Assembly: GCA_024693135.1 (NCBI GenBank)
Contig: JAILLN010000044.1
Span: 82,962 to 146,961 of the forward strand
Direction of reading: 5' to 3'
DNA: 64,000 bases
Source: Lachnospiraceae bacterium
Lineage (GTDB): Bacteria; Bacillota; Clostridia; Lachnospirales; Lachnospiraceae
Part shown: positions 1 through 7,333 of the stretch, piece after piece
How the letters are laid out: each line of letters opens with the position of its first letter
Numbering within the stretch: position 1 is the first letter of the stretch
Made by a program: the position numbers and the translations under genes
Notes under the pieces: model-generated
What the model was told of the DNA's origin: nothing
The model's database searches: none
The model's input: the letters and a program-made list of their open reading frames with translations, nothing else

Positions 1-1
1 C

Positions 2-880
2 TATCTCGGATCCTCAGCCAAAGCCTTCAAGATCAAGCCGGATACGAGGTCGGAGATCAAAGCGGCGACCGTCTCTCAGGGAGATATCCCCTTCCTGCCG
101 GGCGGCGTAGAACCGAGGCTTTCCGTCACCGTAAGCCGGGACGGGGCGGCGGTGAAGCTCAGGGAAAGCATTGATTATACGATAAAGTATGCAAAGAATA
201 AGGGGGCCGGGACCGGGAAGTATGCCGTAAGCCTGCTTGGAAACTACAAGGGACATGCCGTGGTGAAAGGAAGCTTTACGATAATCAATACAACGCTTGA
301 TGCTGACCGCACCACAGTGTCATCACCCGACATCATCTTCAAAAAACCGGGGAAATGCTTCTCAAAGCCCTATGTGACCTATGACAGCGTGCTCTTAAAG
401 GAAAAGAAGGATTATACGGTAAAATACTATACGGATGAGGCACTGAGCCAGGAGCTCAAAGAGCTTAGCCCTTCCGCGGACTCGGTGCCGGTCTATGTGA
501 AGATCACCGGGACAGGGAATTTTGAAGGGGAAGCAAAGGCGTCCTACATGGTCTCAAAGCTTACGGATAAGGTGAAATACGATCTGAGCAAGGCAAGGAT
601 CGTGGACAAAGAGACGGGGAAGGCCGTGCCGAAGCAGGAATATACCGGAAATCCCGTACAGCCGCCGGTAAAGGTTCAGGTAAAGAGCGGCAGGGAATGG
701 GTGGATGTGCCCGAATCAGTCCTTGAGATCACCTATCTGAGCAATGTGCAGAAAGGAAAGGCGGTGGTCATGGCCCGGGCAAAGACAGCCGAGGCCGCGG
801 GCTCCGTGACAGGAAAGTTTTCCATTGCCACCAAAGGATTGAACCAGTTTAAGATCATGACGAAAAAGCGGTCAGAGTGA
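2..880 (+). CDS. Repeat-rich cell-surface protein, 3' part (5' end outside window)
   Basis: The frame is open from base 2, so the window cuts the gene and the true start is missing; an internal GTG at 152 is not a convincing start. About 292 residues remain. They contain repeats of the type 'P-V-V...L-x-x-DYT-x-x-Y-x-x-N...G-x-x-x-V...G-x-Y-x-G' (for example SIDYTIKYAKN and KDYTVKYY), with 'YTGNPVQP' at the start of one unit. This pattern is typical of Ig-like or MBG-like beta domains in clostridial surface adhesins. No sortase motif, membrane anchor or choline-binding repeat is seen at the C-terminus, which ends in a Lys/Arg-rich tail. The same domain type recurs in the broken gene at 1861-3842. 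The ligand is unknown. Confidence 0.75.
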   Translation, partial: YLGSSAKAFKIKPDTRSEIKAATVSQGDIPFLPGGVEPRLSVTVSRDGAAVKLRESIDYTIKYAKNKGAGTGKYAVSLLGNYKGHAVVKGSFTIINTTLDADRTTVSSPDIIFKKPGKCFSKPYVTYDSVLLKEKKDYTVKYYTDEALSQELKELSPSADSVPVYVKITGTGNFEGEAKASYMVSKLTDKVKYDLSKARIVDKETGKAVPKQEYTGNPVQPPVKVQVKSGREWVDVPESVLEITYLSNVQKGKAVVMARAKTAEAAGSVTGKFSIATKGLNQFKIMTKKRSE

Positions 881-925
881 CGATCCTAGGACAGCCTGCC
901 CTTTTCCTGAAATGGGATGACAGGG

Positions 926-978
926 AAAGCCCCAGCCCTTCCGCAGCCGGCAGCACTACACGGCCGCGGAGGGGCTTT
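926..978 (+). terminator. Probable terminator hairpin after the surface-protein gene
   Basis: AAAGCCCC (926-933) pairs with GGGGCTTT (971-978) and TCCGC (940-944) pairs with GCGGA (966-970), giving a long GC-rich stem. Only three T's follow, so it may be a weak intrinsic terminator. The rest of 881-1090 shows no gene. Confidence 0.5.
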
Positions 979-1093
979 GTGACCGCATGAAGCACCGGAA
1001 GGCAGAAGGAGGGGATTGTCTTTGCGTGATAAAGAGTTTTCGCATAAGAGAAGCGGCCCGGCAGCTTACGGCTGCCCGGAGGGAAAAAAATGC

Positions 1094-1122
1094 TTGCAAA
1101 TATCTGACCTCTGTCGTATATT
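1094..1122 (+). promoter_or_regulatory. Sigma-A type promoter for the tRNA cluster
   Basis: TTGCAA (1094-1099), a 17-base spacer and TATATT (1117-1122). It lies about 50 bases upstream of the first tRNA, with no gene between. Confidence 0.75.
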
Positions 1123-1172
1123 ATATTAGTGGCTTGCAAAACCATGGGATTATTTATATCGCGGTTATTCAT

Positions 1173-1243
1173 GCAGGTGTAGTTCAATGGTAGAACACCA
1201 GCCTTCCAAGCTGGATACGTGGGTTCGATTCCCATCACCTGCT
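1173..1243 (+). tRNA. tRNA-Gly (anticodon TCC)
   Basis: A 71-base cloverleaf. Acceptor GCAGGTG (1173-1179) pairs with CACCTGC (1236-1242) and the discriminator is T1243. Anticodon loop CTTCCAA places TCC at 1205-1207. The T-loop TTCGATT is present. CCA is not encoded. First gene of a five-tRNA cluster. Confidence 0.96.
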
Positions 1244-1288
1244 CTTTCTTTTGCCATTGCCCGATCATTCATGGGAAGACAAGGCTGC

Positions 1289-1362
1289 GTGTCCGTAGCT
1301 CAGCTGGATAGAGCATCGGCCTTCTAAGCCGAGGGTCTGGGGTTCGAATCCCCACGGGCATA
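1289..1362 (+). tRNA. tRNA-Arg (anticodon TCT)
   Basis: A 74-base cloverleaf with anticodon loop CTTCTAA (TCT at 1323-1325) and T-arm TGGGG/CCCCA. The acceptor stem GTGTCCG (1289-1295) against CGGGCAT (1355-1361) contains two G-U wobbles, at the first and fourth pairs. CCA is not encoded. It reads AGA codons, which are common in this window. Confidence 0.94.
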
Positions 1363-1394
1363 TTCCGGACACAGCGGTTGCCACGGTCCGTCAT

Positions 1395-1469
1395 GGTGGG
1401 TATAGCGTAGTTGGTTAACGCGCCAGATTGTGGTTCTGGAGATCGAGGGTTCGAGTCCCTCTACCCACC
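1395..1469 (+). tRNA. tRNA-His (anticodon GTG)
   Basis: Acceptor GTGGGTA (1396-1402) pairs with TACCCAC (1462-1468). An encoded G at 1395 faces discriminator C1469, the G-minus-1 identity element of bacterial tRNA-His. Anticodon loop TTGTGGT gives GTG. T-arm is GAGGG/CCCTC. CCA is not encoded. Confidence 0.95.
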
Positions 1470-1577
1470 CTCAAGCCTTTAGGATAAGCCTCAGCGTGGT
1501 CTCGATCTCAAGCAGGGTGCTTCACGGCAGACGGTTTTTTGCCCAGGCCGTTGAAAGGGCTTGATGCAAGATGTCTT

Positions 1578-1649
1578 AGGGCTATCGCCAAGCGGTAAGG
1601 CACAGCACTTTGACTGCTGCACGCGCTGGTTCGAATCCAGCTAGCCCTG
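1578..1649 (+). tRNA. tRNA-Gln (anticodon TTG)
   Basis: A 72-base cloverleaf. Acceptor AGGGCTA (1578-1584) pairs with TAGCCCT (1642-1648) and the discriminator is G1649. Anticodon loop CTTTGAC gives TTG at 1610-1612. T-stem is GCTGG/CCAGC. CCA is not encoded. Confidence 0.95.
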
Positions 1650-1666
1650 TTTTGGGCCTTCCCTAT

Positions 1667-1739
1667 GCGACACTAGCTCAGTCGGTAGAGCACCTGACTT
1701 TTAATCAGGTTGTCTGGGGTTCGATTCCCCAGTGTCGCA
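1667..1739 (+). tRNA. tRNA-Lys (anticodon TTT)
   Basis: A 73-base cloverleaf. Acceptor GCGACAC (1667-1673) pairs with GTGTCGC (1732-1738) and the discriminator is A1739. Anticodon loop CTTTTAA gives TTT at 1700-1702. CCA is not encoded. Last gene of the cluster, followed 13 bases later by a terminator. Confidence 0.96.
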
Positions 1740-1752
1740 CTCTTGGATAATG

Positions 1753-1790
1753 GCTACGATCCGTATTTTGGCCGGATTGTGGCTTTTTTT
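1753..1790 (+). terminator. Intrinsic terminator of the tRNA cluster
   Basis: GCTACGATCCG (1753-1763) pairs with CGGATTGTGGC (1773-1783) over 11 pairs, including wobbles. The loop is nine bases and seven T's follow (1784-1790). Confidence 0.8.
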
Positions 1791-1860
1791 GTTTTCCAGG
1801 ATTATGGACAGGGAAGCCTGGACAAGAGAACTGTTCCTATTGTGTCAAGGAGGAATGAAA

Positions 1861-2205
1861 ATGAGAAAAAGAAACGAACTTATGAAGCAGTTCATGGCGC
1901 TGGTCATGACAGCGGCGTTGGCCGCGGTACAGGTTCCGATGCCGGTCTATGCGGGGGAAATACCGCAGGAGGCTTCAACACAGGCTGTCGGGGCAGGAGA
2001 GATCTCGGTGCCGGAATCGGTGGAGGAGCCGGCAGGAGAGATCTCAATACCGGAATCGGTGGAGGAGCCGGCAGGAGACGGCGAAGCTATCGAGGCAGTC
2101 AGCTGGAACGGGCTGCAGGAGGCGTTTAACAATGCAAGCGTGAATGAAGAAAGCCCTACGGATGATCACGCTGTCGGCGGATTTAAAAGAGTCTGTGCAA
2201 CCTGA
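1861..2205 (+). CDS. 5' fragment of a frameshifted secreted surface protein
   Basis: ATG 1861 is preceded by AAGGAGG (1847-1853) at 7-base spacing; an in-frame ATG at 1855 is too close. The fragment encodes about 114 residues. A signal peptide (MRKRNELMKQFMALVMTAAL...PVYA, roughly residues 1-31) precedes two copies of an acidic segment EISxPESVEEPAG. The start of a second domain follows (SWNGLQEAFNNASVN), and then the frame shifts and stops. The sequence continues in the next frame (ITLSADLKESVQPDD, about 2174-2220) and then in the frame of 2223-3842. These are best read as one gene with two lesions. A peptide from this fragment alone would be secreted but have no function I can name. Confidence 0.6.
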   Translation: MRKRNELMKQFMALVMTAALAAVQVPMPVYAGEIPQEASTQAVGAGEISVPESVEEPAGEISIPESVEEPAGDGEAIEAVSWNGLQEAFNNASVNEESPTDDHAVGGFKRVCAT

Positions 2206-2222
2206 TGATTTGAAGAAAGGAA

Positions 2223-3842
2223 GTGACGGAGACCATAACCCTGGGCGGCGAAGAGATCTCAAAGATCGTAACGGATCCGGCAAGCGGAAAGGAGACCGTG
2301 ATAACCAAGGTCTGGATCGGCGGGCTCTCCGGCTCCTATACCTATACAGGGTCTGCCATCAAGCCGGAGTTCCATGTTTATGACGGGACGGTCAAGCTTA
2401 CGGAAAAAGCGGATTACACGCTAAGCTGGAAAAAGAACAGGGATGTGGGAACTGCGGCGGTCACCGTGAAATTCAAGGGAAATTATAAGGATTCGAAGTC
2501 GGAGACAGTATCTTTTGAGATCAAGCCGGCAGTTTTGGGAAAGGACATCATTGCCCATGAGATCGGGGCCACGGCAAAGAAAACGGGCTCCATAAAGGTG
2601 TCTCCGGTGCTGACCTGGGCTGAGACCGGGAAGGCAGTAAGCAGTAAGTATTTCGATATCGACCCGTCCTCGGTGGCAAGCGAGGGAACGGTCACGGCCA
2701 CAATTACGCCGAAGAGCGGCCAGACGAACTACACCGGCTCCGTAGGGGTCACCATTAGGGTGGTGGGAGATAAGAATAAGCTGCTTGGGAATGCGAAGGT
2801 GAGCTTTGATCAGAAGTCCTACTCCTATACCGGTAGTGCCATTGAGCCGAAATATACCCTCACGCTGGATGGGAAGACCCTTACCGAGGGCACGGATTAT
2901 CAGCGGGTGAGCCTTATAGGCAACACCGATCCGGGAACGGCAAAGGTCATTTTTGAAGCAGTCGAAGGAAATGCCTCCGGATATGTAGGCAGCAAGGCCG
3001 CCAGCTTCAAGATCAGCGGAAAGAAGCAGCTGAAGGAGGCCGGAAGCGATTCGCCCTTTACCTACACGGTGGAGGGCGGAGAGAATGGGGTTCCCTTCGC
3101 AAAGGGAGGAGCGAGGCCTTCGGTCACCGTAAAGGACAGCGACAGCGGCCAGGTGCTTAAGGAAGGCAGGGATTATACCCTGTCCTACGCGAAGAACAAA
3201 GCAGTGACGGAGGGCTCGGCAGAAGTCAGGGTGAAGGGCAAGGGAAGCTATAAGGGAAGCGTTATCCTGAAATATGCCATAAAGCAGCAGGATATCCGTG
3301 CCCTAAGCGCAAATATCCTCGTATCGGATCAGTTCACGACAAGACAAAAGCGCAGATCGCCCTCGGTCACCATTACTGACCTGGATGGAAAGAAGCTGAA
3401 AGCGGGGAAGGATTATACTCTCGGGGAAGAGGATGACACGGCAGAGGACAATACAGATGCCTCAGGCGTAGTTTACATAACAATAAAAGGCGCGGCAGGC
3501 TATGCCGAGGAGGTCAAGGCGTCCTACCGCTACATACAGACGGTCTCCGCCAATATCGCAAAGGCAAAGGCCTTGAAAAAGGTCATGGACCAGGAGTATA
3601 CCGGAAATGCCGTAAAGCTTTCGAAGGAAGAACTTGCCGGAGTGCTGAGCCTCAACGGAAAGACCCTGGTACCGGGCGCAGACTTTAAGGTGGCGGGTTA
3701 CAGCGGCAGCGTAAAGAAGGGCAGGGCGAAGGTGACCCTCCAGGGCATGGGCGGCTGCGCCGGCACAAAGACCCTGACCTTCAAGATCGTCCAGAGGAAC
3801 GTAGCCTACCAGGGCGCATTGAAGGACGGCGCCTGGAAGTAG
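2223..3842 (+). CDS. 3' fragment of the frameshifted surface protein with Ig-like repeats
   Basis: A 539-residue open frame with no signal peptide and no convincing ribosome binding site of its own: GTG 2223 directly abuts AAAGGAA. It therefore looks like the body of the gene that starts at 1861. It holds about five to six repeats of roughly 90 residues with motifs such as SYTYTGSAIKPEFHVYDG, LTEKADYTLSW, GTAAVTVKFKGNYKDS and SYSYTGSAIEPKYTL. This is the same MBG-like domain family as the partial gene at 2-880. No wall anchor is seen. It ends 26 bases before a strong terminator. The role is probably an extracellular adhesin or scaffold (inference). Confidence 0.65.
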   Translation: MTETITLGGEEISKIVTDPASGKETVITKVWIGGLSGSYTYTGSAIKPEFHVYDGTVKLTEKADYTLSWKKNRDVGTAAVTVKFKGNYKDSKSETVSFEIKPAVLGKDIIAHEIGATAKKTGSIKVSPVLTWAETGKAVSSKYFDIDPSSVASEGTVTATITPKSGQTNYTGSVGVTIRVVGDKNKLLGNAKVSFDQKSYSYTGSAIEPKYTLTLDGKTLTEGTDYQRVSLIGNTDPGTAKVIFEAVEGNASGYVGSKAASFKISGKKQLKEAGSDSPFTYTVEGGENGVPFAKGGARPSVTVKDSDSGQVLKEGRDYTLSYAKNKAVTEGSAEVRVKGKGSYKGSVILKYAIKQQDIRALSANILVSDQFTTRQKRRSPSVTITDLDGKKLKAGKDYTLGEEDDTAEDNTDASGVVYITIKGAAGYAEEVKASYRYIQTVSANIAKAKALKKVMDQEYTGNAVKLSKEELAGVLSLNGKTLVPGADFKVAGYSGSVKKGRAKVTLQGMGGCAGTKTLTFKIVQRNVAYQGALKDGAWK

Positions 3843-3867
3843 CAGACAAGGAACAACACAGAGGGGG

Positions 3868-3913
3868 ACACAGAGGGGACGGTTCGAGCCGTCCCCTTGT
3901 GTCTCTGTTTTTT
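3868..3913 (+). terminator. Strong intrinsic terminator
   Basis: GGGGACGG (3875-3882) and CCGTCCCC (3889-3896) form a perfect stem around TTCGAG. It extends outward through ACAC/GTGT with a one-base bulge, and six T's follow (3908-3913). Confidence 0.85.
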
Positions 3914-3916
3914 CTG

Positions 3917-3945
3917 TTGCCGCATCCTTTTAATTAGTGTATATT
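3917..3945 (+). promoter_or_regulatory. Promoter for the glutamate-cysteine ligase-like gene
   Basis: TTGCCG (3917-3922), a 17-base spacer and TATATT (3940-3945). It starts just after the terminator's T-run and about 60 bases before the ATG at 4005. Confidence 0.65.
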
Positions 3946-4004
3946 ATCCTTAATGCATAGCAAGCAAGTAGGTTAGTAGGCGATACGCATTATGGAGCTG
4001 AGAC

Positions 4005-5390
4005 ATGAACCGTGAAGAATTAAAGAAGCTGTTGTATGAGAAGTATTTTGTTCCGATCGAAAGGGATGAGGGAAACTATATCGGCGTGGAGATCGAAATG
4101 CCGGTGGTCCGCCTCTCGGGAGATGCGACGGATTATGAGGTTTGCAAAAGGGCGGCGGGGAAATTCAGGCAGGAGTTTGGGTTTGAGCCTGTGGGATATG
4201 ACCGGTTCGGGGAATGTTATTCTGCCACGGAACCCGATACGGGGGACAATCTGTCTTTTGACTGTTCCTACAACAACATGGAGTTTTCCTTTGGAAGAGA
4301 GAAGACGATCTTTCCCTTAAAGGAAAGGTTTGAACGTTACATTCTCTTCCTGAATCGTGTGCTTGAAGAAGAAAACCACATCGTTACGGGCATTGGGATC
4401 AATCCGGGGCACCATGTGAACCGCAAGGATTTCCTCCCGGTTCCCAGATACCAGATGCTTGAGGGATTTCTGCTCCGGGGGCGTGACTGGAAATATCCGA
4501 TGTATATGCACCCATTTTATGATTTTGCCACATATGCCAGCGCTTCCCAGGTGCAGCTTGATGTAAAAAGTGACAGGCTGATCGAGACGGTAAGGGCATT
4601 CTCCATGGTGGAGCCGGTGAAGGCCGTGCTTTTTGCCAATTCATGGATGGAGGAGGAGCCGGACCTCTTATGCTCCAGGGATCTTTTCTGGGAGAACTCC
4701 ACACATGGGATCAATCCCCATAACATAGGGGCTTATGAACAGATCCCCGAAACCCGGGAGGAGTTTTTGGATTATATTTTGAGGACCAGTATTTTCTGTA
4801 CGGAACGTGACGGGCATTACCTGCATTTCAAGCCGGTCCCCATCGTGGAATATTTTGAGCGCGATACCATTGAAGCAGAGTACTATGACAGGGGGGTTTA
4901 TCATCCGTACAGATTCAAGCCGGAGGAAAGCGACCTTAAGTATCTGAGGACCTATAAATTTGAGGATCTGACTTATCGCGGCACCATTGAATTCAGGAGC
5001 TGCTGCAATCAGCCCTTCTATGATGCGTTTTGTGTGGTGGCATTCCATCTCGGGCTGATGGATAAGACCGGTCCGCTTTTGGAGCTGCTCCAAAATGACT
5101 ACAGCATTTATCATCACGGTTACTCAACGGCTGAACTAAGGAGGATACTGAACCGCAGGGAATGGCCGGAGTTTATCGACCGGAAGGGGCTCCGCATGCT
5201 TTGCCACGATACGGTTGAGCTTGCCGAGGAGGGGCTGAAGGAAAGGGGCTTCGGAGAGGAAGTGTTTCTTTCAGGCCTTAAAGAAAGAGCCCTTACCCTT
5301 GTGTCGCCGGCAAGAGAAATGGTAGAGGCTCTTTCCGCCGGCAAAACAGTCAATGACTTCGTATATCGCTATTCATCGCTTACCCCTTAA
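4005..5390 (+). CDS. Glutamate-cysteine ligase family protein
   Basis: A 461-residue protein. ATG 4005 follows GGAG (3994-3997) at 7 bases. The N-terminus carries the family-like strand 'YIGVEIEMPVV' (metal/glutamate side of a glutamine-synthetase-like fold). 'GIGINPGHHVNRKD' lies around residues 126-139 and 'ASASQVQLDVKSDRL' around 180-194, resembling the Ser-x-Gln substrate region of the GCS2/GshA-type ATP-dependent carboxylate-amine ligases. 'GTIEFRSCCNQP' sits near residue 326. By family it would join glutamate, or another amino acid, to cysteine or a related amine with ATP. No gshB-like ligase lies next to it, so true glutathione synthesis is not shown. It has its own promoter and stands alone, with only decayed genes downstream. 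Confidence 0.7.
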   Translation: MNREELKKLLYEKYFVPIERDEGNYIGVEIEMPVVRLSGDATDYEVCKRAAGKFRQEFGFEPVGYDRFGECYSATEPDTGDNLSFDCSYNNMEFSFGREKTIFPLKERFERYILFLNRVLEEENHIVTGIGINPGHHVNRKDFLPVPRYQMLEGFLLRGRDWKYPMYMHPFYDFATYASASQVQLDVKSDRLIETVRAFSMVEPVKAVLFANSWMEEEPDLLCSRDLFWENSTHGINPHNIGAYEQIPETREEFLDYILRTSIFCTERDGHYLHFKPVPIVEYFERDTIEAEYYDRGVYHPYRFKPEESDLKYLRTYKFEDLTYRGTIEFRSCCNQPFYDAFCVVAFHLGLMDKTGPLLELLQNDYSIYHHGYSTAELRRILNRREWPEFIDRKGLRMLCHDTVELAEEGLKERGFGEEVFLSGLKERALTLVSPAREMVEALSAGKTVNDFVYRYSSLTP

Positions 5391-5438
5391 GACAGGAGTG
5401 AGTAAGACAGTCCCGGACCGTCTCCTGACCGGGATCAT

Positions 5439-5736
5439 TCTATAGAAGTTTTACTTGACAAAAAATATTGTACAAAAGAAAACATCCTCTCAAGTGTGGA
5501 TGACAGCTTAAGAAGGCTGAATAACAGCTTATCGGTCAGGCGTTGTACATGAATAATAAGACGACCGATTTTTCCGTCAACAGAGACGGTAATGCACTTG
5601 ATTACTGCAGACTTAATGATATTACCATACAGGCATGGTCGCCTCTTCAGGCTTTGGTCCTTTCGGAAAAGCATACTTCGGTATGGGTGAGAAGGCTGGT
5701 AATGCATTTAAGGACGGAATGGCGTTGAAAGCATAA
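5439..5736 (+). pseudogene. Remnant of an aldo/keto reductase gene, fused to an unidentified tail
   Basis: Three short coding scraps in different frames lie in order. Frame A (about 5439-5540) reads '...TKENILSSVDDSLRRLN', matching the 'S-D-S-L-x-R-L' helix before the catalytic region of aldo/keto reductases. Frame B (about 5543-5652) reads 'NRDGNALDYCRLND' and 'ITIQAWSPLQ', a well-conserved late segment of the same family. The stretch that should lie between them, with the HxPD region, is missing. Frame C (5650-5736) adds a Gly-rich tail 'GFGPFGKAYFGMGEKAG' ending in TAA, which I do not recognise. The locus is a deleted, frameshifted relic; none of these frames is likely to make a working product. 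Confidence 0.65.
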
Positions 5737-5787
5737 TATAAGATGCTTTCCGCATAAAAATTTTTTCATGGTTTATTCCTTATAAAA

Positions 5788-5828
5788 GGCACTCTGGGGT
5801 GTGTCATTTTTGCCCGGAGTGTCTTTTA
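5788..5828 (+). terminator. Intrinsic terminator after the remnant
   Basis: GGCACTCTGGG (5788-5798) pairs with CCCGGAGTGTC (5813-5823) over 11 pairs, and TTTTATATA follows. Confidence 0.75.
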
Positions 5829-5832
5829 TATA

Positions 5833-5864
5833 GATCATTGGTTTTCACCGGAAAATCAATGATC
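5833..5864 (+). repeat. Near-perfect inverted repeat (14-base arms, 4-base loop)
   Basis: GATCATTGGTTTTC (5833-5846), loop ACCG, then GAAAATCAATGATC (5851-5864); the only irregularity is one G-U type pair. There is no T-run after it. A second hairpin, CTCCTGC/GCAGGAG, follows at about 5878-5896. It could be an operator, an RNA structure or a scar of a mobile element. The rest of 5865-6060 shows no gene. Confidence 0.6.
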
Positions 5865-6081
5865 ATATCCGGGCGGCTCCTGCTGAAGGCAGGAGAAGTC
5901 CCGCACAACGGGGGATTTTTGAGGGAATCCTTCAATCTCTGTTCTTAGGGGGGAGTGTTATTATACGGGATAAAGTGATATCATATAATGCAAATTTATT
6001 CTTTGAACCGGGTTTTGATATGGATTATGGTCGTGCTTTGCGGTTAGAGATGCTTTAATCATAGGAGGGATAGTCGGCATT

Positions 6082-6213
6082 ATGAAACGAGAACTTGGAA
6101 TCGCACGATGTGGGCTGGCATGCTGTCTGTGTTCGGAGAACGTTACATGTAAGGGGTCATCCCTTTCTCTGATATTCCAGGTCAGGGAAAGTCCCTCAAA
6201 GGACTCTCGCTAA
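6082..6213 (+). pseudogene. N-terminal fragment of a DUF3795 (Cys-rich) protein
   Basis: ATG 6082 has AGGAGGG (6063-6069) 12 bases upstream. The first 25 codons give 'MKRELGIARCGLACCLCSEN' and then VTCKG, the conserved metal-binding-like Cys pattern that opens DUF3795 proteins. The frame then runs into unrelated Ser-rich sequence and stops after 43 codons, where family members run well beyond 100 residues. The downstream Cys motifs (C-P-x-x-x-W-C type) are absent. It is a truncated relic. Confidence 0.7.
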
Positions 6214-6244
6214 TGCGGCCGGCTGGTATGATGTTCTGTAAAGG

Positions 6245-6952
6245 ATGGGCAGATTCAGGATGACGTTTTCGGATGATTTTACGATAGGCTCAATGGAAGA
6301 GCTTATGGATGTGATAGATGAACTGGGCTTTGTTCCGTTCTTTGCAAATGAGATCGAAGGCTTTTCGATAGAGGAGCATATCGGCGAGGGCTGCTGGTAT
6401 CATGATGTTGATAATGGCTTCTGGCCGGCGTGGGAATGGAAAGGTCCGGTCATTCAGACACTGAAATGTGCCTATGGCAAGTTTCTGCGGAACAAGGCGA
6501 TGTACATCAGCCCTAAGTGGTTCCCTGATTTTGCAAATTACCGCAGGGATGGCTACGACTTTGATGCCGGATATGAAGACGGGCTGGCTTCGTTCTATGA
6601 TAAGGAACTATATGAACTGCTGGATGCCCATGCTCCGGTCATGTCCAAGGAGCTGAAGCAGATAGGCGGATATGGCAAGAACGGGCGTAAGGGCTTTGAT
6701 ACCATGATAACAAGGCTCCAGAAGCAGTGTTATGTGATTATCAGCGACTTCCGCTATGCCACCGATAAGTCCGGGAATGTGTATGGCTGGGGAATTGCCG
6801 AGTATTCCACCCCGGAGAGATTCCTGGGCAGGAAGTTTTCTGATGCGGTATATAAGAGAACGCCGAAAGAGTCATATGCGAGGATCCTGAAGCATTTTAA
6901 GAAGATCCTGCCGGATGCAAAGCAGGTAGAAATAGAAAGGATACTGAAATAG
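6245..6952 (+). CDS. AlkZ-related (YcaQ-like) protein
   Basis: A 235-residue protein. An in-frame stop at 6239-6241 means the start must be ATG 6245 or ATG 6260; the second gives MTFSDDFTIG and fits relatives better, but neither has a well-placed ribosome binding site. Sequence features include 'ELGFVPFFANEIEGFSIEEH', 'WPAWEWKGPV', 'AYGKFLRNKAMYISPKWFP' and 'NYRRDGYDFDAGYEDG'. I recognise this pattern from clostridial proteins annotated as AlkZ-related, that is, distantly linked to the AlkZ/YcaQ DNA glycosylase fold; the assignment is from memory of the family. Activity is unproven. It is the only apparently intact gene between 5.4 and 7.1 kb, with DUF3795 and crcB relics on either side. Confidence 0.6.
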   Translation: MGRFRMTFSDDFTIGSMEELMDVIDELGFVPFFANEIEGFSIEEHIGEGCWYHDVDNGFWPAWEWKGPVIQTLKCAYGKFLRNKAMYISPKWFPDFANYRRDGYDFDAGYEDGLASFYDKELYELLDAHAPVMSKELKQIGGYGKNGRKGFDTMITRLQKQCYVIISDFRYATDKSGNVYGWGIAEYSTPERFLGRKFSDAVYKRTPKESYARILKHFKKILPDAKQVEIERILK

Positions 6953-6975
6953 AAATTGGAAGAGTGGATGAAGTC

Positions 6976-7131
6976 ATGTGTGGAGGATTTACTACGTTTT
7001 CGACTTTCTCCCTGGAAGCATTTACGCTATTTGAGAACAAGGCTTATGTTAGCGGTGGAATATATATTGTTTTGAGCATTTTAGGATGTATTTCCGGTGT
7101 ATTTATAGGGAAAAAACTGGCAATGCCGTAA
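6976..7131 (+). pseudogene. crcB: C-terminal remnant of crcB/fluC fluoride channel gene
   Basis: The frame encodes MCGGFTTFSTFSLEAF, then 'SGGIYIVLSILGCISGVFIG' and KKLAMP, ending at TAA 7129-7131. The 'CGGxTTFSTF' signature and following transmembrane helix are characteristic of the second half of CrcB/FluC. The first half (about 70 residues, including the N-terminal helices) is missing. No fluoride riboswitch was recognised upstream. The 51-codon relic is unlikely to form a channel. Confidence 0.8.
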
Positions 7132-7204
7132 TGGGTGATTGTCTGGTGATGACGAAAGATGCACGAGTTTACAGGCAGTGGGAACATCGTCTTCCCGGAA
7201 ATGT

Positions 7205-7233
7205 TTGTACATAAAGGATATTTGCTTTATAAT
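7205..7233 (+). promoter_or_regulatory. Strong sigma-A type promoter for the SIMPL-rbgA-lepB-rnhB operon
   Basis: TTGTAC (7205-7210), a 17-base spacer and TATAAT (7228-7233). The leader of about 95 bases to ATG 7334 contains a small hairpin (CCGCATTTT...AATGCGG, about 7299-7316) just before the ribosome binding site. Confidence 0.75.
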
Positions 7234-7333
7234 CTTCTTGAGGTTTTTTCCGCATTTTTCCAAGCATGTAAGGCGTAGTAAAATATTGGGATTGAAGCCG
7301 CATTTTAAAAATGCGGATCGGAAGGAGGAAAAG

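Noticed and set aside
5408..5432. Terminator after the glutamate-cysteine ligase-like gene
   Set aside because: TCCCGG/CCGGGA can pair, but with a 12-base loop and no T-run it is too weak to call.
5543..5728. 61-residue plus-strand ORF as a real gene
   Set aside because: Its translation is an internal piece of an aldo/keto reductase followed by out-of-frame sequence, so I treat it as part of a remnant.
6890..6976. Fluoride riboswitch for the crcB remnant
   Set aside because: None of the conserved fluoride riboswitch core is recognisable; this stretch is coding sequence of the AlkZ-related gene.
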